64,000 nt of DNA from Phellopilus nigrolimitatus (Eukaryota; Basidiomycota; Agaricomycetes; Hymenochaetales; Hymenochaetaceae), in contig JAJOHG010000009.1 of the NCBI GenBank assembly GCA_021029095.1, positions 992,001 through 1,056,000 on the forward strand. The letters are read 5' to 3'. This document shows, in pieces, positions 47,236 through 59,524 of this stretch. The number at the start of each line of letters is the position of its first letter. The stretch's first letter is position 1. A program made the translations under genes and the position numbers. The notes beneath the pieces are model-generated. The model was not told the DNA's origin and searched no databases. It saw nothing but the letters and a program-made list of their open reading frames with translations.

Positions 47236-49076
47236 TCACTGCGAAAATGACTCTGCGATGTAAAGTCGCTGGCCGGGTGCTATAGCATTTGCATCGACCT
47301 GCTCAAGGCCGCCGTGTAAAGCCCCCACGCGCATGGTCGATAGAAGCTGCGAAGAGAGGTATGAGCGCAAGTAGACTCGCATTTTTAGCACGCCACAAGG
47401 GAAGCGGAGAAGGCAGGGAAGCGGTGTATTCAGACATATACACGCACGTTGTGAGCGGCATGAGAGTGGTCGTAGACTCCACCGAAAAAAGAAGCCGTGG
47501 CATCAGTGCCTAAGGCCATGCTGAGGAGTTCGCGTCCGCCAGGATGTCGGTCCAGAAGTTCCGAAACATCGTGTATGAATCCTGATATGAGCACGAGCGA
47601 ACGATGGTGCGATTCTTCCTTGACTGATAGGCGTAAAAGCGCACGGCGAAGAACGTTATAGAATACGAAGTCGGAGGGTCAATAATTAGGGGTTATGACG
47701 AAAAAAGGTCGATTACTCACAAGTGCTCCAGCTAATGACGGGCAGGTCGTCTGACTTCACTGGCCAAGTAATACAGTCCTGCACGCCCTTGAGGCGCTTT
47801 AAAGACATGGCTAGCTTGCCCTTGCTGATCTCGTTCTCGGGGAAAACGTGCAAATGGGTAGCGAGCCCAACGTACGAGCAACACGCAATGAACCATTTTG
47901 TTGGATCGAACTGATACCATTTGACGGCGTTTCGATAATCCATAGGAAATTGATGGTGGAAATTATGATAGCCTTCCCCGAGTGTAACGAGAGCCGTGAT
48001 GAAGTGGTCACGAGGGGTATGTTTATCGTCGAACGACGACTCGCCAAGCCAGTGAGCAATAGAATTCACGGAGAAAGTAGACTAAAAATGAAGTCAGTGA
48101 CCCTCGAAAGGAAAACCAAATAGAAAAAAATCATGGAAACTTGCATGATGAGCGGCTGTAATACGCAGAAAGCCTGAGATGTAAAGCCCACCACGCCAGT
48201 CATTCCAGAAATATCCCGGGATGATCCAGGGAATGAGGACACCCGCAACAAGAGCAATAAGGAAGTAGTTCCTGTGTTGCCATTGGACGACTTTGTTCGA
48301 CGCCAAGTCGCGAATATCAGCCTTCCCAGGCTTTATCCGGGGTTTGACGAGCATCCACCCAATATGTGACCAAAAAAGGCCTTCCTGGGCGCTATATGGA
48401 TCTAGATCGGTGTCTGTAAAGCTAAATGTTTAACGTCAGGATCAATCTGAGCAAGATGTCCGATCGTCGAAAGCAAAAGCGCTTACTTACCGGTGATGAG
48501 ACCGGTGACCGCGAGCCCACCACCGGATGGATCCTTGCACGGAACCTCCGCCCGCAACAGCGAGGAAGAACTGAAGCGGAAGAGATGCATTATAAGACCT
48601 GTGTGACCACAGACGGTGATAGCCTAAGTAGCGTGCGCAAAAACGCGTTCTTAGGGCTTCGCAACGAGAAGAGTCTAAACGAACGCATACCGGCAGTTAT
48701 CCCTAAAACAAAAGGCAAGGCATGGAAGACCTTAATGAGAATATAATGCGAACAACGTGTGGGACATACCGATCATATTAATGAGGTAGCAAGCTACACT
48801 GAAAGCAACGGTTGCGTTCTGGAGCTTTGTAGTGCAGAGACCATAGAGTGCAAGAATAGGCGTGAGCGTCACCACTGCGAGATTAAACCATCTGATCTCA
48901 GAGTAGAAGTTCTTCCAGGTAATGGGCGAAAGAGGAGCAGTAAGATGAAGACTCTGGGAAGAAGGAGAGGGCCTGGATTGGGAAGAGTCTTTCTCATTCG
49001 AGTCAGAGGAATGCAAGCCAGAGTCGAGAAGGCGACTTCCCCTGCGCGCGCGCGAAGAAGTTGTCGTGACAATCAT
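47236..49076 (-). CDS. OLE1: Delta-9 fatty acid (stearoyl-CoA) desaturase with cytochrome b5 domain (458 aa)
   Basis: Seven minus-strand exons: 49076..48770, 48702..48691, 48623..48491, 48421..48145, 48081..47721, 47623..47448 and 47346..47236. Two hydrophobic hairpins surround the three histidine boxes HRLWSH, HRSHH and HNFHH of acyl-CoA desaturases. After the desaturase core, a cytochrome b5 domain follows ([15 protein letters not shown], then YDHSHAAHN), as in fungal Ole1. The reaction puts a cis-9 double bond in stearoyl- or palmitoyl-CoA at the ER membrane. The second exon is a 12-nt micro-exon just before the first His box. The fourth intron (48144..48082) uses a GCAAGT donor, so it is a GC-AG intron. 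The gene is divergent from the cyclopropane synthase gene. Confidence 0.95.
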
Positions 49077-49923
49077 TGTTGGAAACTAGCAGAGGGGCTC
49101 CCGTGCAGTCGGAAATTTTGGAGACGCAGAAAAGCAGCTTGCCCTCGCCATCTTTAAAGGCTTGGGCTGAGCGACGGTGTCGGCCGTGTTTACAAGAGGC
49201 ATGAATTGATAACTCGGCAAAAGGGAGTCGTATTGTTTCCGAGAGGCTGGGGACCCCCGGACAGCAGTATACCTGACCCGCTTCCCACGAAAAAACAAGC
49301 GACCCTAATAAACTTAATAATAATTTTCGCAGCGCATCTTCACGCATTCAATACGCCTAAACTCTCGATGGTAGATTCTGGGCGGTGTAATTGTAAAAAT
49401 ACTTTGAGTAATGCCGCGCTAAATGCCTCGTGTGAGTCAGGACGCCTTCTCACGCCGTACTTTATATTTTGGATAATATCGCGATCCCTAGATGCATGAG
49501 ATGCACATGCGCCACCAGACCACAGATGAAAGCATTACTCCAATCCCCACCGCCAGCGCGGAAATGCGGAAATTCGGCGAGCCTTTTTTCCTCCGAAGTC
49601 CGCCACCCTGTTCTCATAATCATATCTCACACCGCTTCTTTGCATCTGTGTTCACCGTCTCGGATGTGGTCCCTTGAAACAGGCTCCGAGCTAGTCTCTG
49701 CTTCCTCCGAGTCTCGGTTCTCCTCATCTCTCGATTTCCAATGTTTATCCTGATTCCTGCCAGTCCTTCTCTTTCGGACTTGTGCCGTGGGTGCTGGTTC
49801 GCAGGTAGCCTAAATAGCGTCCCAGTTGAACCTTCGTCTTGTTCAATCCCAAAGTCCCCCCTACTTCCAGACATACACTCCTACCCCAGCCTCTTTAACT
49901 GCACATCGACAAGTTGAATCACC
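49077..49923. promoter_or_regulatory. Divergent promoter, delta-9 desaturase / cyclopropane synthase
   Basis: 847 bp separate the two divergent start codons, with no supported gene between them. Pyrimidine-rich tracts precede the plus-strand start, as is common in fungal promoters. No factor site is claimed. The pairing of a double-bond-forming enzyme with a double-bond-modifying enzyme makes shared control plausible (inference). Confidence 0.55.
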
Positions 49924-52047
49924 ATGGGCATCACCTCCTCTACCGTCGGCATCGTCTCCCCGCCGTCGGTGCCGTCTATCTCCGTCTCGCTGCCTACGCC
50001 CCGCGCATGGATTGCGGCGTTTGGTATGCTGGCTCTACCGAACTACATATAGTGCCGTCAATGCTCATAACATACATCCAGCTCGCTCATCTATACTCTC
50101 TGTCCTCGAGCATGCTATCCACGTCGGCCGACTTACTATCATCGAGCAGCACGAGGAGTACACGTTCGGCGAACAGAACAAAGGCACCAACGTTGTCGAG
50201 CTCAAAGTCATCAATGAGGCCTTCTGGAATCGTGTGCTCATGTGAGTACTCACGTCCCTTAAACGAACTTCGATCTATTGCTCACACCTTTGTATTGATC
50301 ATCTAGGTCCGGCGATCTTGGTTGTAAGTGACCCGTCTTACTTTAAAATAACTCTTGATCTCATATTTCCGCAGTTAGTGAAGCATACATGATTGGCGAT
50401 GTTCAAGTCAACAACCTTAAGTCTTTGATGGACGTATGTCGTTCAGCGCTTATCCTTTTATACTCCGTTGAACTCAATTTGAATTTGAAAGTTGTGGCTT
50501 GACAACCGTTCTGGGATGGCGGGCCTATCAACTACCTTAAGCAAGATAGTTTCGACCATAAGTGGGCTGTCAAACGCCTTCACCGGTCAGACACGATCGA
50601 GAGCACGCCTGAACGCCATTGCGAGTTACGATCAGTCTAACGAGCTCTTCAAAGTGAGCAAATCGTGTTTTGCCTGTCTTTCACTAGCATTTTAATGACG
50701 TTTTTTTTTTGAAACGTAAATAGGCGTTCCTAAGCAAAGAGATGATGTATTCGACCGCGCTTTGGAGCGATGCCGAAGGCGGGTTTCGAGGCGACTTGGA
50801 GTCGGGTCCCCGGCCAGGTGACTTGGAAGCCGCTCAGCTTCGAAAGCTTCATCACGTCTTGCGTCAAGCTCGAGTAAAACCGGGTGACCGCATCCTCGAG
50901 TTCGGCTCCGGATGGGGAGGGCTGGCCATAGAGGTACGACAAACTCGGCAAAATATAAGGTTTTCTTCTTCTAAACAGAACAAAAATTGCTTCTTGAACA
51001 GGCGGCACGCAGTTTTGGCTGTGAAGTCGACACTGTGACGTTGTCTGTTGAGCAGAAATCCCTTGCGGACGAGCGCATCAAAGAGGCCGGGCTTGAAGGC
51101 CGAGTGCGCGTCCACCTCATGGACTATCGCGAACTTCCGCCCGAGTTCGAGAAGGCCTTCGATGCGTTCATCAGCATCGAAATGCTTGAGGTAACCGTCT
51201 TCTCCTAATTTTTCCTAATTTTTTTTTCTAATCGGATATCACTTTTTGTCTTCTCTAGCATGTCGGCGCTAAGGTAAGTTTGCGCAGTCTGCAGTCCCTA
51301 TATGATTTCTGACTTCCCATTGTCCTATTTTTATTTTTATTCTTGTTTCTTCGTCGCTCAGTACTACAACACGTACTTCTCTCTTGTTGACTGGGCACTC
51401 AAGTCCGAGAATGCCGCCGTCGTCGTCACGTCATCCTCATTCCCGGAGTGCCGCTTTTCGGGCTATCAGTGAGTGTCCTGTTGACATAGCTCCGGAACAT
51501 AGCGCATATTTCTCATGATATTCTTCTCCACGTAATTTTTATCGTGCATTTGAAACGGCAGGGCGGAGGACTTTATGCGGCGGTATATGTGGCCGAACTC
51601 GTGCTTGCCTAGCGCGACCGCGCTGATCACTGCAGCGCATTCAGCATCACAGGGTCGATTTACGCTCGAAGGCGTCGAAAACCACGCTGCCCGTGAGTCA
51701 TACTACACAGTGCGCACTAACGTCAAAGAGAAAAGTGGAGCTAATTCAACTCCAGACTACCCTCGCACGCTACGGGAATGGGGCCGGCGTCTCGAGGCGA
51801 ACTTGACGCAGGAGATGCTCATGAAAGATTTCCCCGCTCTGAAGAGCCGGGCGGAGTTCGACGCATTCAAACGCAAGTGGCAGTATCTGTATGCCTACGC
51901 TGGCGCGGGCTTCGCGAAGGGATACATCACTTGCCACATGTTAACGTTCATCCGCCAAGTCAGTGTGTTTGATCTCCTTTTTGAGATAACGCTTGCTAAT
52001 CATATGTGCTTCTGCAGAATGACGGACCAGCAGTCCCTTGCTACTAA
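49924..52047 (+). CDS. Cyclopropane-fatty-acyl-phospholipid synthase (460 aa)
   Basis: Twelve exons: 49924..50023, 50082..50241, 50307..50323, 50375..50433, 50492..50653, 50724..50933, 51002..51190, 51259..51273, 51362..51468, 51562..51692, 51756..51958 and 52018..52047. After an N-terminal hydrophobic stretch it follows the CFA synthase family: SGDLGFSEAYMIGDV, ASYDQSNELFKAFLSKEMMYS, the S-adenosylmethionine-binding loop ILEFGSGWGGLAIE, EMLEHVGAKYYNTYF, and AEDFMRRYMWPNSCLPS. The enzyme transfers a methylene from S-adenosylmethionine to the double bond of membrane phospholipid acyl chains. Micro-exons of 17 nt (exon 3) and 15 nt (exon 8, HVGAK) are needed to keep these motifs. It ends in a short VPCY tail. 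Confidence 0.95.
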
Positions 52048-55000
52048 ATAACTCTCTACTCTTCCTATTAGTTTCGTCTTTTCTCTATCATTGATTGAAA
52101 AGGTTTCTTGGATATGTTTTACCACAAAGATACTTAATTGTAAATATTTGTATTATTGCCTGTAAATAGACAATTCAATGGAGTTTTGTTGCAATGGCTT
52201 TACATTGACCGGAATACTCAGTTACCACTGCTCTCGAACAGCTTCTCGAAACAGCTTGGCGCGACGCCAGATCCTAAGGGTCTCTAACAATGGTGGTTTT
52301 TTCCATGTTTGTAATAGACCCGCAAGTCGGAGGAGGATTCACAAGAACGAGAGTTTCACGATTATCATCAATTTTAATCGCGGGATTGGGTAAAGATAGG
52401 ATATATCGCTCCTGGAGAAGATGGTGAGTGCAGATGACCGCCAGGTCGAATTTGTCCCCGCGTCGCAGGCGGGCGGGGACTCGGAAGCGCAAATGAAGTT
52501 CCACAGCAAGCGTGTAGTGCATATTAGGCATGGTCAAACATGACTGGCGGACATCCACAACGCAATCCAAGGTCATGGATCCGTGTGGCTTGGATCAAAC
52601 GTTGATATCTGGATTCATCGGTGATCGCGATCGAGACGGGATTCAAGCACATCCGACGTCTTTCCGACTCTCGGAGCTTTTCAATTTTATTTTATTTGTA
52701 TTGACCTCGACAAATGCTACAAAAATGCAGAAGTGACTTCCATAAAATTTAAATTGAATCCCGGTCCTAGATTCATTTTCTACCGTTGCAACGAATGTTT
52801 ACGGGATCGTGAAGATTGCATCAATTGGAAGGCTCGGAACAGCGTAGACAGGCGGGGGGAAGGGACGGACTTAGTACTCAGCAAGGAAGCAACGAAGCGT
52901 GTACGAAACGCGGGAAAGTCTCAAATCTCAAGAGCCAGCAAACCAGACAAACAAAATGACTCCAAACTCAACTCATGGGATTATACCTAGCCGACCTCCA
53001 CTGGATCGACCGCGCTAGATCGTGCGGGATCCGGGATCCACACCACGATCCACTCGCCTCTCGTTGGATTGCGTTTTGGATCATGTCTTGGATCGGCATA
53101 TTTGACCCTGGAAATTGCTTAAATTGTATTTTTTGCTTCTTCTATCCATCTCAACCATGCCTATCCAGGAATATCCGCGACACGTACAAGAGGCCGTGCG
53201 CGGCTAGCGAGAAGAGTACGACAACACGAGAATAACGGGCTTTATCGCGGTCTTCGTTCTTGGGTGCACACGTCTTCGCGGTGAACGCCGTCGCCAATTA
53301 CGTATGTCGGAGTTCGAGGATAAATTGAGTAAAAGATGCAACTCAGCGAGGCCGACAGTAGTCTCGAATCGCCTGGATGAATAATTTTTGAAAGCGAGCT
53401 ACTGGATGATATTTTAGTAGCTATTTGCAAATCGGAGCAGCGTGAGGCTCGGCGGTGGCGTAGATCGAAGCGACGATCCGATTTTGTCACGAGGACTCTA
53501 AAGCCAAAAGGTACTTTTTGACATCAGTGCTCTTCTCCCGGACTGTTACAAAATATCGGGGAATATTTCCAGGTCGAAATGTTATAAACGACCTTCATTG
53601 TCCATGAGCAGAAATTTTCAGTGTGACTGAACGAGTATGCATGTGACCTCCTAGAATGTCAAGGTCGGCGTCATTTTATCAATGTGCTAGTCTGGAGATC
53701 ATTCAGCACAGCAGGATAAACGAGGGTTCAGCTTACTGATCAAAGACCACTGATAAAGTTACTCTCCAAACGATCTGTTCAGATGGGATGAAGTTCCGCA
53801 AGAAATCGAATAAAGTTGCCACGAGGAAGGGAGCGATTACAAGAGTCTTGGAGCCTGGCAAGGTGGCGGAAGACGGCCTTATTCCACCAATTCAACGATT
53901 AAATGAGGTCAGAGATAGGCGGCGAGATTGTATCAAGACTCACCGAATGCGCAATACGTAGGAAGTCAACCAAGGCTGGATGCCCATCAAGGAGTTGAGT
54001 GTCATACCCAGTTGCACTGCGCAATCATGTGAAATAAGCTAAAATGACGGCAGAAGCAGGCAGGCCGGCTAACGTAAATATAAGGCTAGGCAAAGAAATC
54101 TAGAAGAATCGCATGCGGGAAGCACGACCGCCTGAACGTTATGCAGTAGATTTGGAACCGGTCCCAATGTAACGCTCACAGGATTGATACTGGAATCTTA
54201 TCGCTTTCGAGCGTCGGTGAGTCCAAGTGTCCCAGAAAACGTCGAATTCTATTACGCAAACTTCATGGTAAAGAATTGCTTCGCAATATATTGCAGCGCT
54301 GTTGGAGGTCCCGGCTGCGGAAACAAGGTCGGCGGAGGAGGTCAACGGGCGAGAATCCGACCTATACCGTCGATCCGAAAGGCTCTGCGGTGAAGTTTAG
54401 ATTGGCGAAGTATATTCATGCTGCCCGAAGCCCGAATTTTGAGCCCAGAAAAGTCATATTGACACCCAAAGACAAACGAAGCTTCCCACATCTCGAAAGC
54501 CACGACAGAAGATAGCCGTAAGCTTGTTATGAATAGGACGCCTTGTCATGCCACGAGAGTCCGCTGACTCTCTTCAGAAAGCCTTTGCGGTTGACCGGAC
54601 CACATTCCATTGTTCATCGTGGCTCTTCTGATCATGACCGCCAATCTCCACCACTAGCCTTAGAGCAAGTTGGAAGCCAGGGCGAACGAACCGAGAAAAT
54701 ACAACTCTCCGGAGTTCAGCAAGGTCCGCGTTCTGCCATTTAGTTTCCGTAGCCTCTCATGAGAATCAGCATCGGACTTCACTGAACGCCCGGAAGCCAC
54801 TACGAAGTTTGAACAAGCGGTCCGCGAGGCAATACCCAGCGGAGTTCTACAGAAGCAGGAACCTCATACAAAAGAGGTTAGTGCTAAGCATTGGTTACAG
54901 CTTGAAGGGAAGTTTGAACTCGTCCTGAAAATTGTAGGTAAGTGAGGCCGGTGACCACATTGCCTTGAATACATACTTGCCAATTGGATCGCACATTTTC

Positions 55001-55417
55001 CGATGTCAAAAGCGGTAAAATATATCGAAGTAGTTATATATGTTCATTTGATCGAACGAGTGATCTAATAAGCTTCAGAAAGCTTTGCTTCCGTTGCTTG
55101 TATGTCCAAAGTGTAGTACAGCACGCCTTTTGGTACAAATATCTTCTGGGGCTCTTTCGAAGAATGTAAAGGTGGCTTTTGGTGGTTGGTAGTGATGGTG
55201 GTGATGAGAGGATGGACATACCGGGCCGTTATGAACTGAAACTACGTAACACAGCTCGCGATTTGTAAGCACTTGACGCGTCCCGCGCGCGCTGACCCGA
55301 CCGCGTCGAACCCTTTTCCTTCCCGTTTTCCTCGACTTCCCCTTCAGCTACTGCTCATAGATCTCAAAGAACATTAGAGTGACAAGAGCTGGGACTGGAT
55401 ATTTACTCGTTTACAAG
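52048..55417. other. Gene-poor region
   Basis: No gene supported over about 3.4 kb. Around 52570-52660 and 53010-53100 GGATC/GATCC words are dense. Short frames elsewhere lack motifs. The right edge must contain the promoter of the Mbp1-like gene. Confidence 0.5.
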
Positions 55418-57872
55418 ATGCCGGATCCTCAGATCTTTAAGGTCGGTGAATGTCGGGTCAGCGCAATTCTCACGTTTGACGATATGCGAGACAGGCGACG
55501 TACAGCGGGGTACCGGTCTACGAGATGTATGTCTCGATTCAGATCATTCAACGCGTACACCTGACGTGACTTTTATGCAGGATGTGCAAGGGTGTCGCAG
55601 TCATGCGTCGGAAGGCCGACGGGTGGCTGAACGCGACACAAATTCTCAAAGTCGCAGGCTTCGATAAACCTCAGAGAACGCGGGTACTCGAGAGAGACGT
55701 GCAGAAAGGCGAGCACTGAAAAAGTGCAAGGTGGCTACGGGAAATACCAAGGTACGTATCGACCTTGAACTGTTCCTAGCTAAGCAGACATGTAACTCGT
55801 CGCTTCTTACAGGTACCTGGATTCCACTTGAACGCGGTCTGGAGATCGCGAAGCAGTACAATTGCGAGCTTCTGCTTCGACCAATTATCGATTTTACGCC
55901 CGACGCGAAGAGCCCGCCACCCGCACCGAAGCACGTCGTCGCTCCCGTCCCAGGACGTCAACCGGCGCGTAAGGACCGGATCATGGCGGTCCGCAGGCAC
56001 GGGCACCCCGTCGCGGACCAGTGGCTAGGCTCATACCAGACGATATATCGATACGAGGGTCCGAGGACGGAACGGCCTACACCGAGCCCGTCGGAGTCAT
56101 CTTCCGCATCGCCGACACCGTCCCCTATCCGCGAGACGCCAGACCAGACCATGTACAATTCAGAAGGCGAGTATTCGCGCCAATCCGCACTTCCGCGAAG
56201 GCGGAAACACGGATACGACTCGGGTTCCGACGACGACCCGAACGGATCACAAGGGCCAAACTACTGTGACGAAATTCTCGAGTATTTTATTTCGGATTCA
56301 AGTCAGATCCCCCAATTCCTTATCGCGCCTCCAAAAGACTTCAATCCGAATATGGCGATTGATGACGACGGTCATACTGCATTGCACTGGGCTTCGGCAA
56401 TGGGTCGCATCCGCGTTGTAAAGCTGCTCTTGACAGCCGGCGCAGACATTTTCAAAGTAAACAAGTCAGGTCAGACGGCGCTCATGCGCAGTGTCATGTT
56501 CGCTAATAACTACGACGTACGCAAGTTCCCTGAGCTATATGAACTCTTGCATCGGTCTACGCTCAACATCGACAATTACAATCGCACGGTGTTCCATCAT
56601 ATCTTGGATGTCGCTATGTCGAAGGGGAAGACGCACGCCGCCCGCTACTATATGGAGACTATATTGCAGCGTCTGGCCGAGTACCCAAAAGAGCTTGCGG
56701 ACATTATAAACTTCCAAGACGAAGATGGCGAGACCGCCCTCACTATGGCTGCTCGGTGCAGGAGCAAGCGACTCGTGAAACTGCTCATCGACCACGGCGC
56801 AGACCCGAAGATCACGAACCGCGACAGCAAGAGCACGGAAGATTACATTCTCGAGGACGAGCGTTTCCGTTCATCTCCTGTGCTACCATCGCGCACTGCA
56901 AACATGTCTTTTCGCACGCTGCAGGCTGGCTATCCTTCCGCGTCGGGTTCGGGCAACTACGCCGGCTCGCCGGCTCGGCTTCCCCTGCACCACTCGGTCA
57001 CTGCGCAGATCGCGAGCACGCGGTGCGTCAATGACATGGCGGTCATGCTCGAGAGCCTTGCTGCATCATTCGACCAGGAGCTCAAGGACAAGGAACACGA
57101 CATGGCGCAGGCGCAACTCGTCCTGAACACGATCCAATCGGAAATCCTAGATCACCAACGCTCAGTGATGCAGCTGAAGACCCAGTGTCAAGGACTCGAA
57201 GACGCTAAGGAGGCCCTCGTGCGGCTGAAGGGCGGTTTATCCGTGAAGATGGGTCGACGGTACCGCATGGGCCGGGAAAAGTGGCTGAGGGACGAGGAAG
57301 AGCGCGAACGCGCGGTCCGCAACACGCTGTTGGGATCAGACATTCCATTTGTACCGGGCGCCATCGCTGAAGTGCCACCAGAACCCATGGAAATCACATA
57401 CCCTAACATTATGTCTGAAACGTTGGGCGACAAGGGCAGTGGCCGGCCGCAGCTCCAGATTGCAAGGGACGAAGACGTCTCGGATCTGCGTGCGCTTTAC
57501 GCAGATCTTCCCAACACCGATGCCGGTGTACAGCAAGCCTGTCAGGCGCTCCGCACGGAGCTCGAGCAGTCTCGCGTGAGGCGGACAGGTTTGTTCGACC
57601 AGCTTGTGACGCTGCAAGCAGAGTCGGGGACTGGGGGTCGTATGGCACAGTATCGACGCCTGATAGGAGCTGGTTGTGGTGGATTACCACTTGGCGAAGT
57701 CGATGATGTTTTAAACGTGCTCCTTGAAGTAAGGCTTCGGTCAATCCATCTTCAATAGTTTCGAGCTGACAGGACGTTGTTTTAACAGACGCTTGAAGCT
57801 GAAGAACCCAGTACTTCTGCGATAACGTGGAGTAGCAAGCCCAGTCGACCGGGAGTGCCAGCTGGAGGCTGA
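55418..57872 (+). CDS. MBP1: Mbp1/Res-type APSES-ankyrin transcription factor (about 741 aa), one frameshift
   Basis: Exons: 55418..55441, 55495..55526, 55581..55751, 55813..57728 and 57789..57872. The first three and the start of the fourth encode the APSES/KilA-N DNA-binding domain ([34 protein letters not shown], then [18 protein letters not shown]). A Pro/Ser linker follows, then ankyrin repeats ([53 protein letters not shown]) and a C-terminal coiled-coil region. This is the layout of Mbp1/Swi4/Res proteins, the DNA-binding part of MBF/SBF that drives G1/S transcription. One extra T at 55717 creates an in-frame TGA right after KGEH in the DNA-binding domain; without it the expected [12 protein letters not shown] follows. 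Confidence 0.9.
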
Positions 57873-58256
57873 ATATACCATTTTTAAGATGTAGCACAAA
57901 CGTGGATTCTAGTTTTTAGAGCACTTGAGTGTTATTTTCATTCCGCCGTTCATGCGCTATGTATTTATGATTACGTCTGTTCTGTAACAATACAATACTA
58001 CTAATAGCTGTACTTTCTTTACATGACATGCAGACTATAAACGCAACCCAGTATACGATGCACATGAATTTGATGGCGTTGAGACAAAAGCAAGTAATAC
58101 TTGAGACAGGGACTATTGGTATATTGGCATTTTGCGTCGACAATAAAAAGGTGGCTACGCAACGAAAAAAAAAAGCCCGAAGAGCATGGAGAAATCAACC
58201 CCAAGTTCGATAAGCAAGAGATAGGATATTGCAGACGTACTTAAACACAAAAAAAC
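57873..58256. other. Spacer between the Mbp1-like gene and repeat copy 3
   Basis: AT-rich, no supported gene. It presumably holds the 3' untranslated region. An A-rich run at 58246-58255 abuts the repeat boundary. Confidence 0.4.
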
Positions 58257-59192
58257 GACGCTAGCGGAGTGAACGCCCACCCACTTCACTCCCCCCGGCG
58301 CCATATGTTGATGCCGGGTGCCCTCTTGATGATTATTTGGTCTCTTGAAAGTGTCCAATTCATCTGTGCGCTCATGAGAAAGGTGGCAAGGAACAGAACG
58401 ACAAGCCACGCACCTTGCTCTCTCAGTTGTCAGACACCAGACCGCGTTTTGAGGGGACAGAACCCCGCAGTCGTCGTTCAGTGTAGAGTGACCCCACCCC
58501 TTCACTCTACCTGCCCAGCGCTAACTTGACGCCAAGCTCCCTCTTATTGATGTCGTATCTTGAGGGTGGCTTGAAGAAACTTGCGAACGTCTAGCATGTA
58601 TTTACCGAGAACTCAAACTCATAATGTTGGCGATCGGCGGCGGCAGTCACGTGCGTCTCAAGTTAGGTGGCTGAACGGCGAACACGACGAAAGCTCAAAA
58701 GCATCTTGATCTTCAGGTTGTCTTGGTCTCGCAGCTGTCTTGAAGCACGTCTCAGGTTGATCTTAGTTCTTGAAGAGCGTCTTGAGGTTCTATGAGCGAT
58801 CAAGTGTCAGTCGGGTGGCTGCAATCGAGGGCGTCAGCTACGTACCTTCTGCCTTCACATCGTCGAACTGCCTTGTCACTTGAGGTCTCTTGAGGTATCT
58901 TGATGTCGTCTTGATCTCTTCGCATCTTGTCCTTGAGTCTTGTTCTTGATGTTCTGCAGTGTCAAAGGATAGGATATAAGATAGGTGGCTACAAGCCGCG
59001 GTGGCAGACACGCACCTTGTGTCTTGCTGTCTTGACTCTTACTTAATGCTTGAGGTCTGCGTGCATAGAGTTATAAGCAGGGATATGTACAATGGGAGGA
59101 CGAGCCACGGACCTCACGATGGTGGTGGCATGAAGGAAAGAGAGGATGGCCAACCGGACGCCTTTTATATCCTATTCTGGTTATGTGGCTGA
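58257..59192 (-). repeat. Interspersed ~1-kb non-coding repeat, copy 3
   Basis: Same orientation as copy 2 and closely similar to it, with the sharp GACGCTAGCGG boundary at 58257 and both conserved hairpins. The opposite end stops near GTGGCTGACA (about 59192), shorter than copies 1 and 2; an LTR-like CTGTCACA lies about 20 bp beyond. Minor indels separate it from copy 2. No conserved frame. Confidence 0.85.
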
Positions 59193-59524
59193 CAGATCGG
59201 ACCCTTGTCACGATTCTGTCACACCCTTCTTTTGGTGCACACAGGCCAGCTTTGCTATTTGAACAGATAGTATTGGGTGAGAAATTTTTACTTCCTAAGC
59301 AAGAACGAAAGGTGTTGAGAGGGTGTTTTCAAAGTACTTGGTTTAGCAGGCGTGGGAAGTTCCGACGCGTTGTATGAGCTTGTTTACGCGTCAAGTTGTG
59401 GCGTGGGAAGTATTCGATGATCGAGCTACAAACTTGCTGCACACACGCCTGCACCGACGAAAGTCGACTTGTCTCTCAAACTGGTCTCATCTGTCTTTGA
59501 TCTCAACCACCAAGTACGATCTCG
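59193..59524. other. Upstream region of the second F-box gene
   Basis: No gene supported. The modelled start codon of the F-box gene is at 59525, so this stretch probably contains its promoter. Confidence 0.4.
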
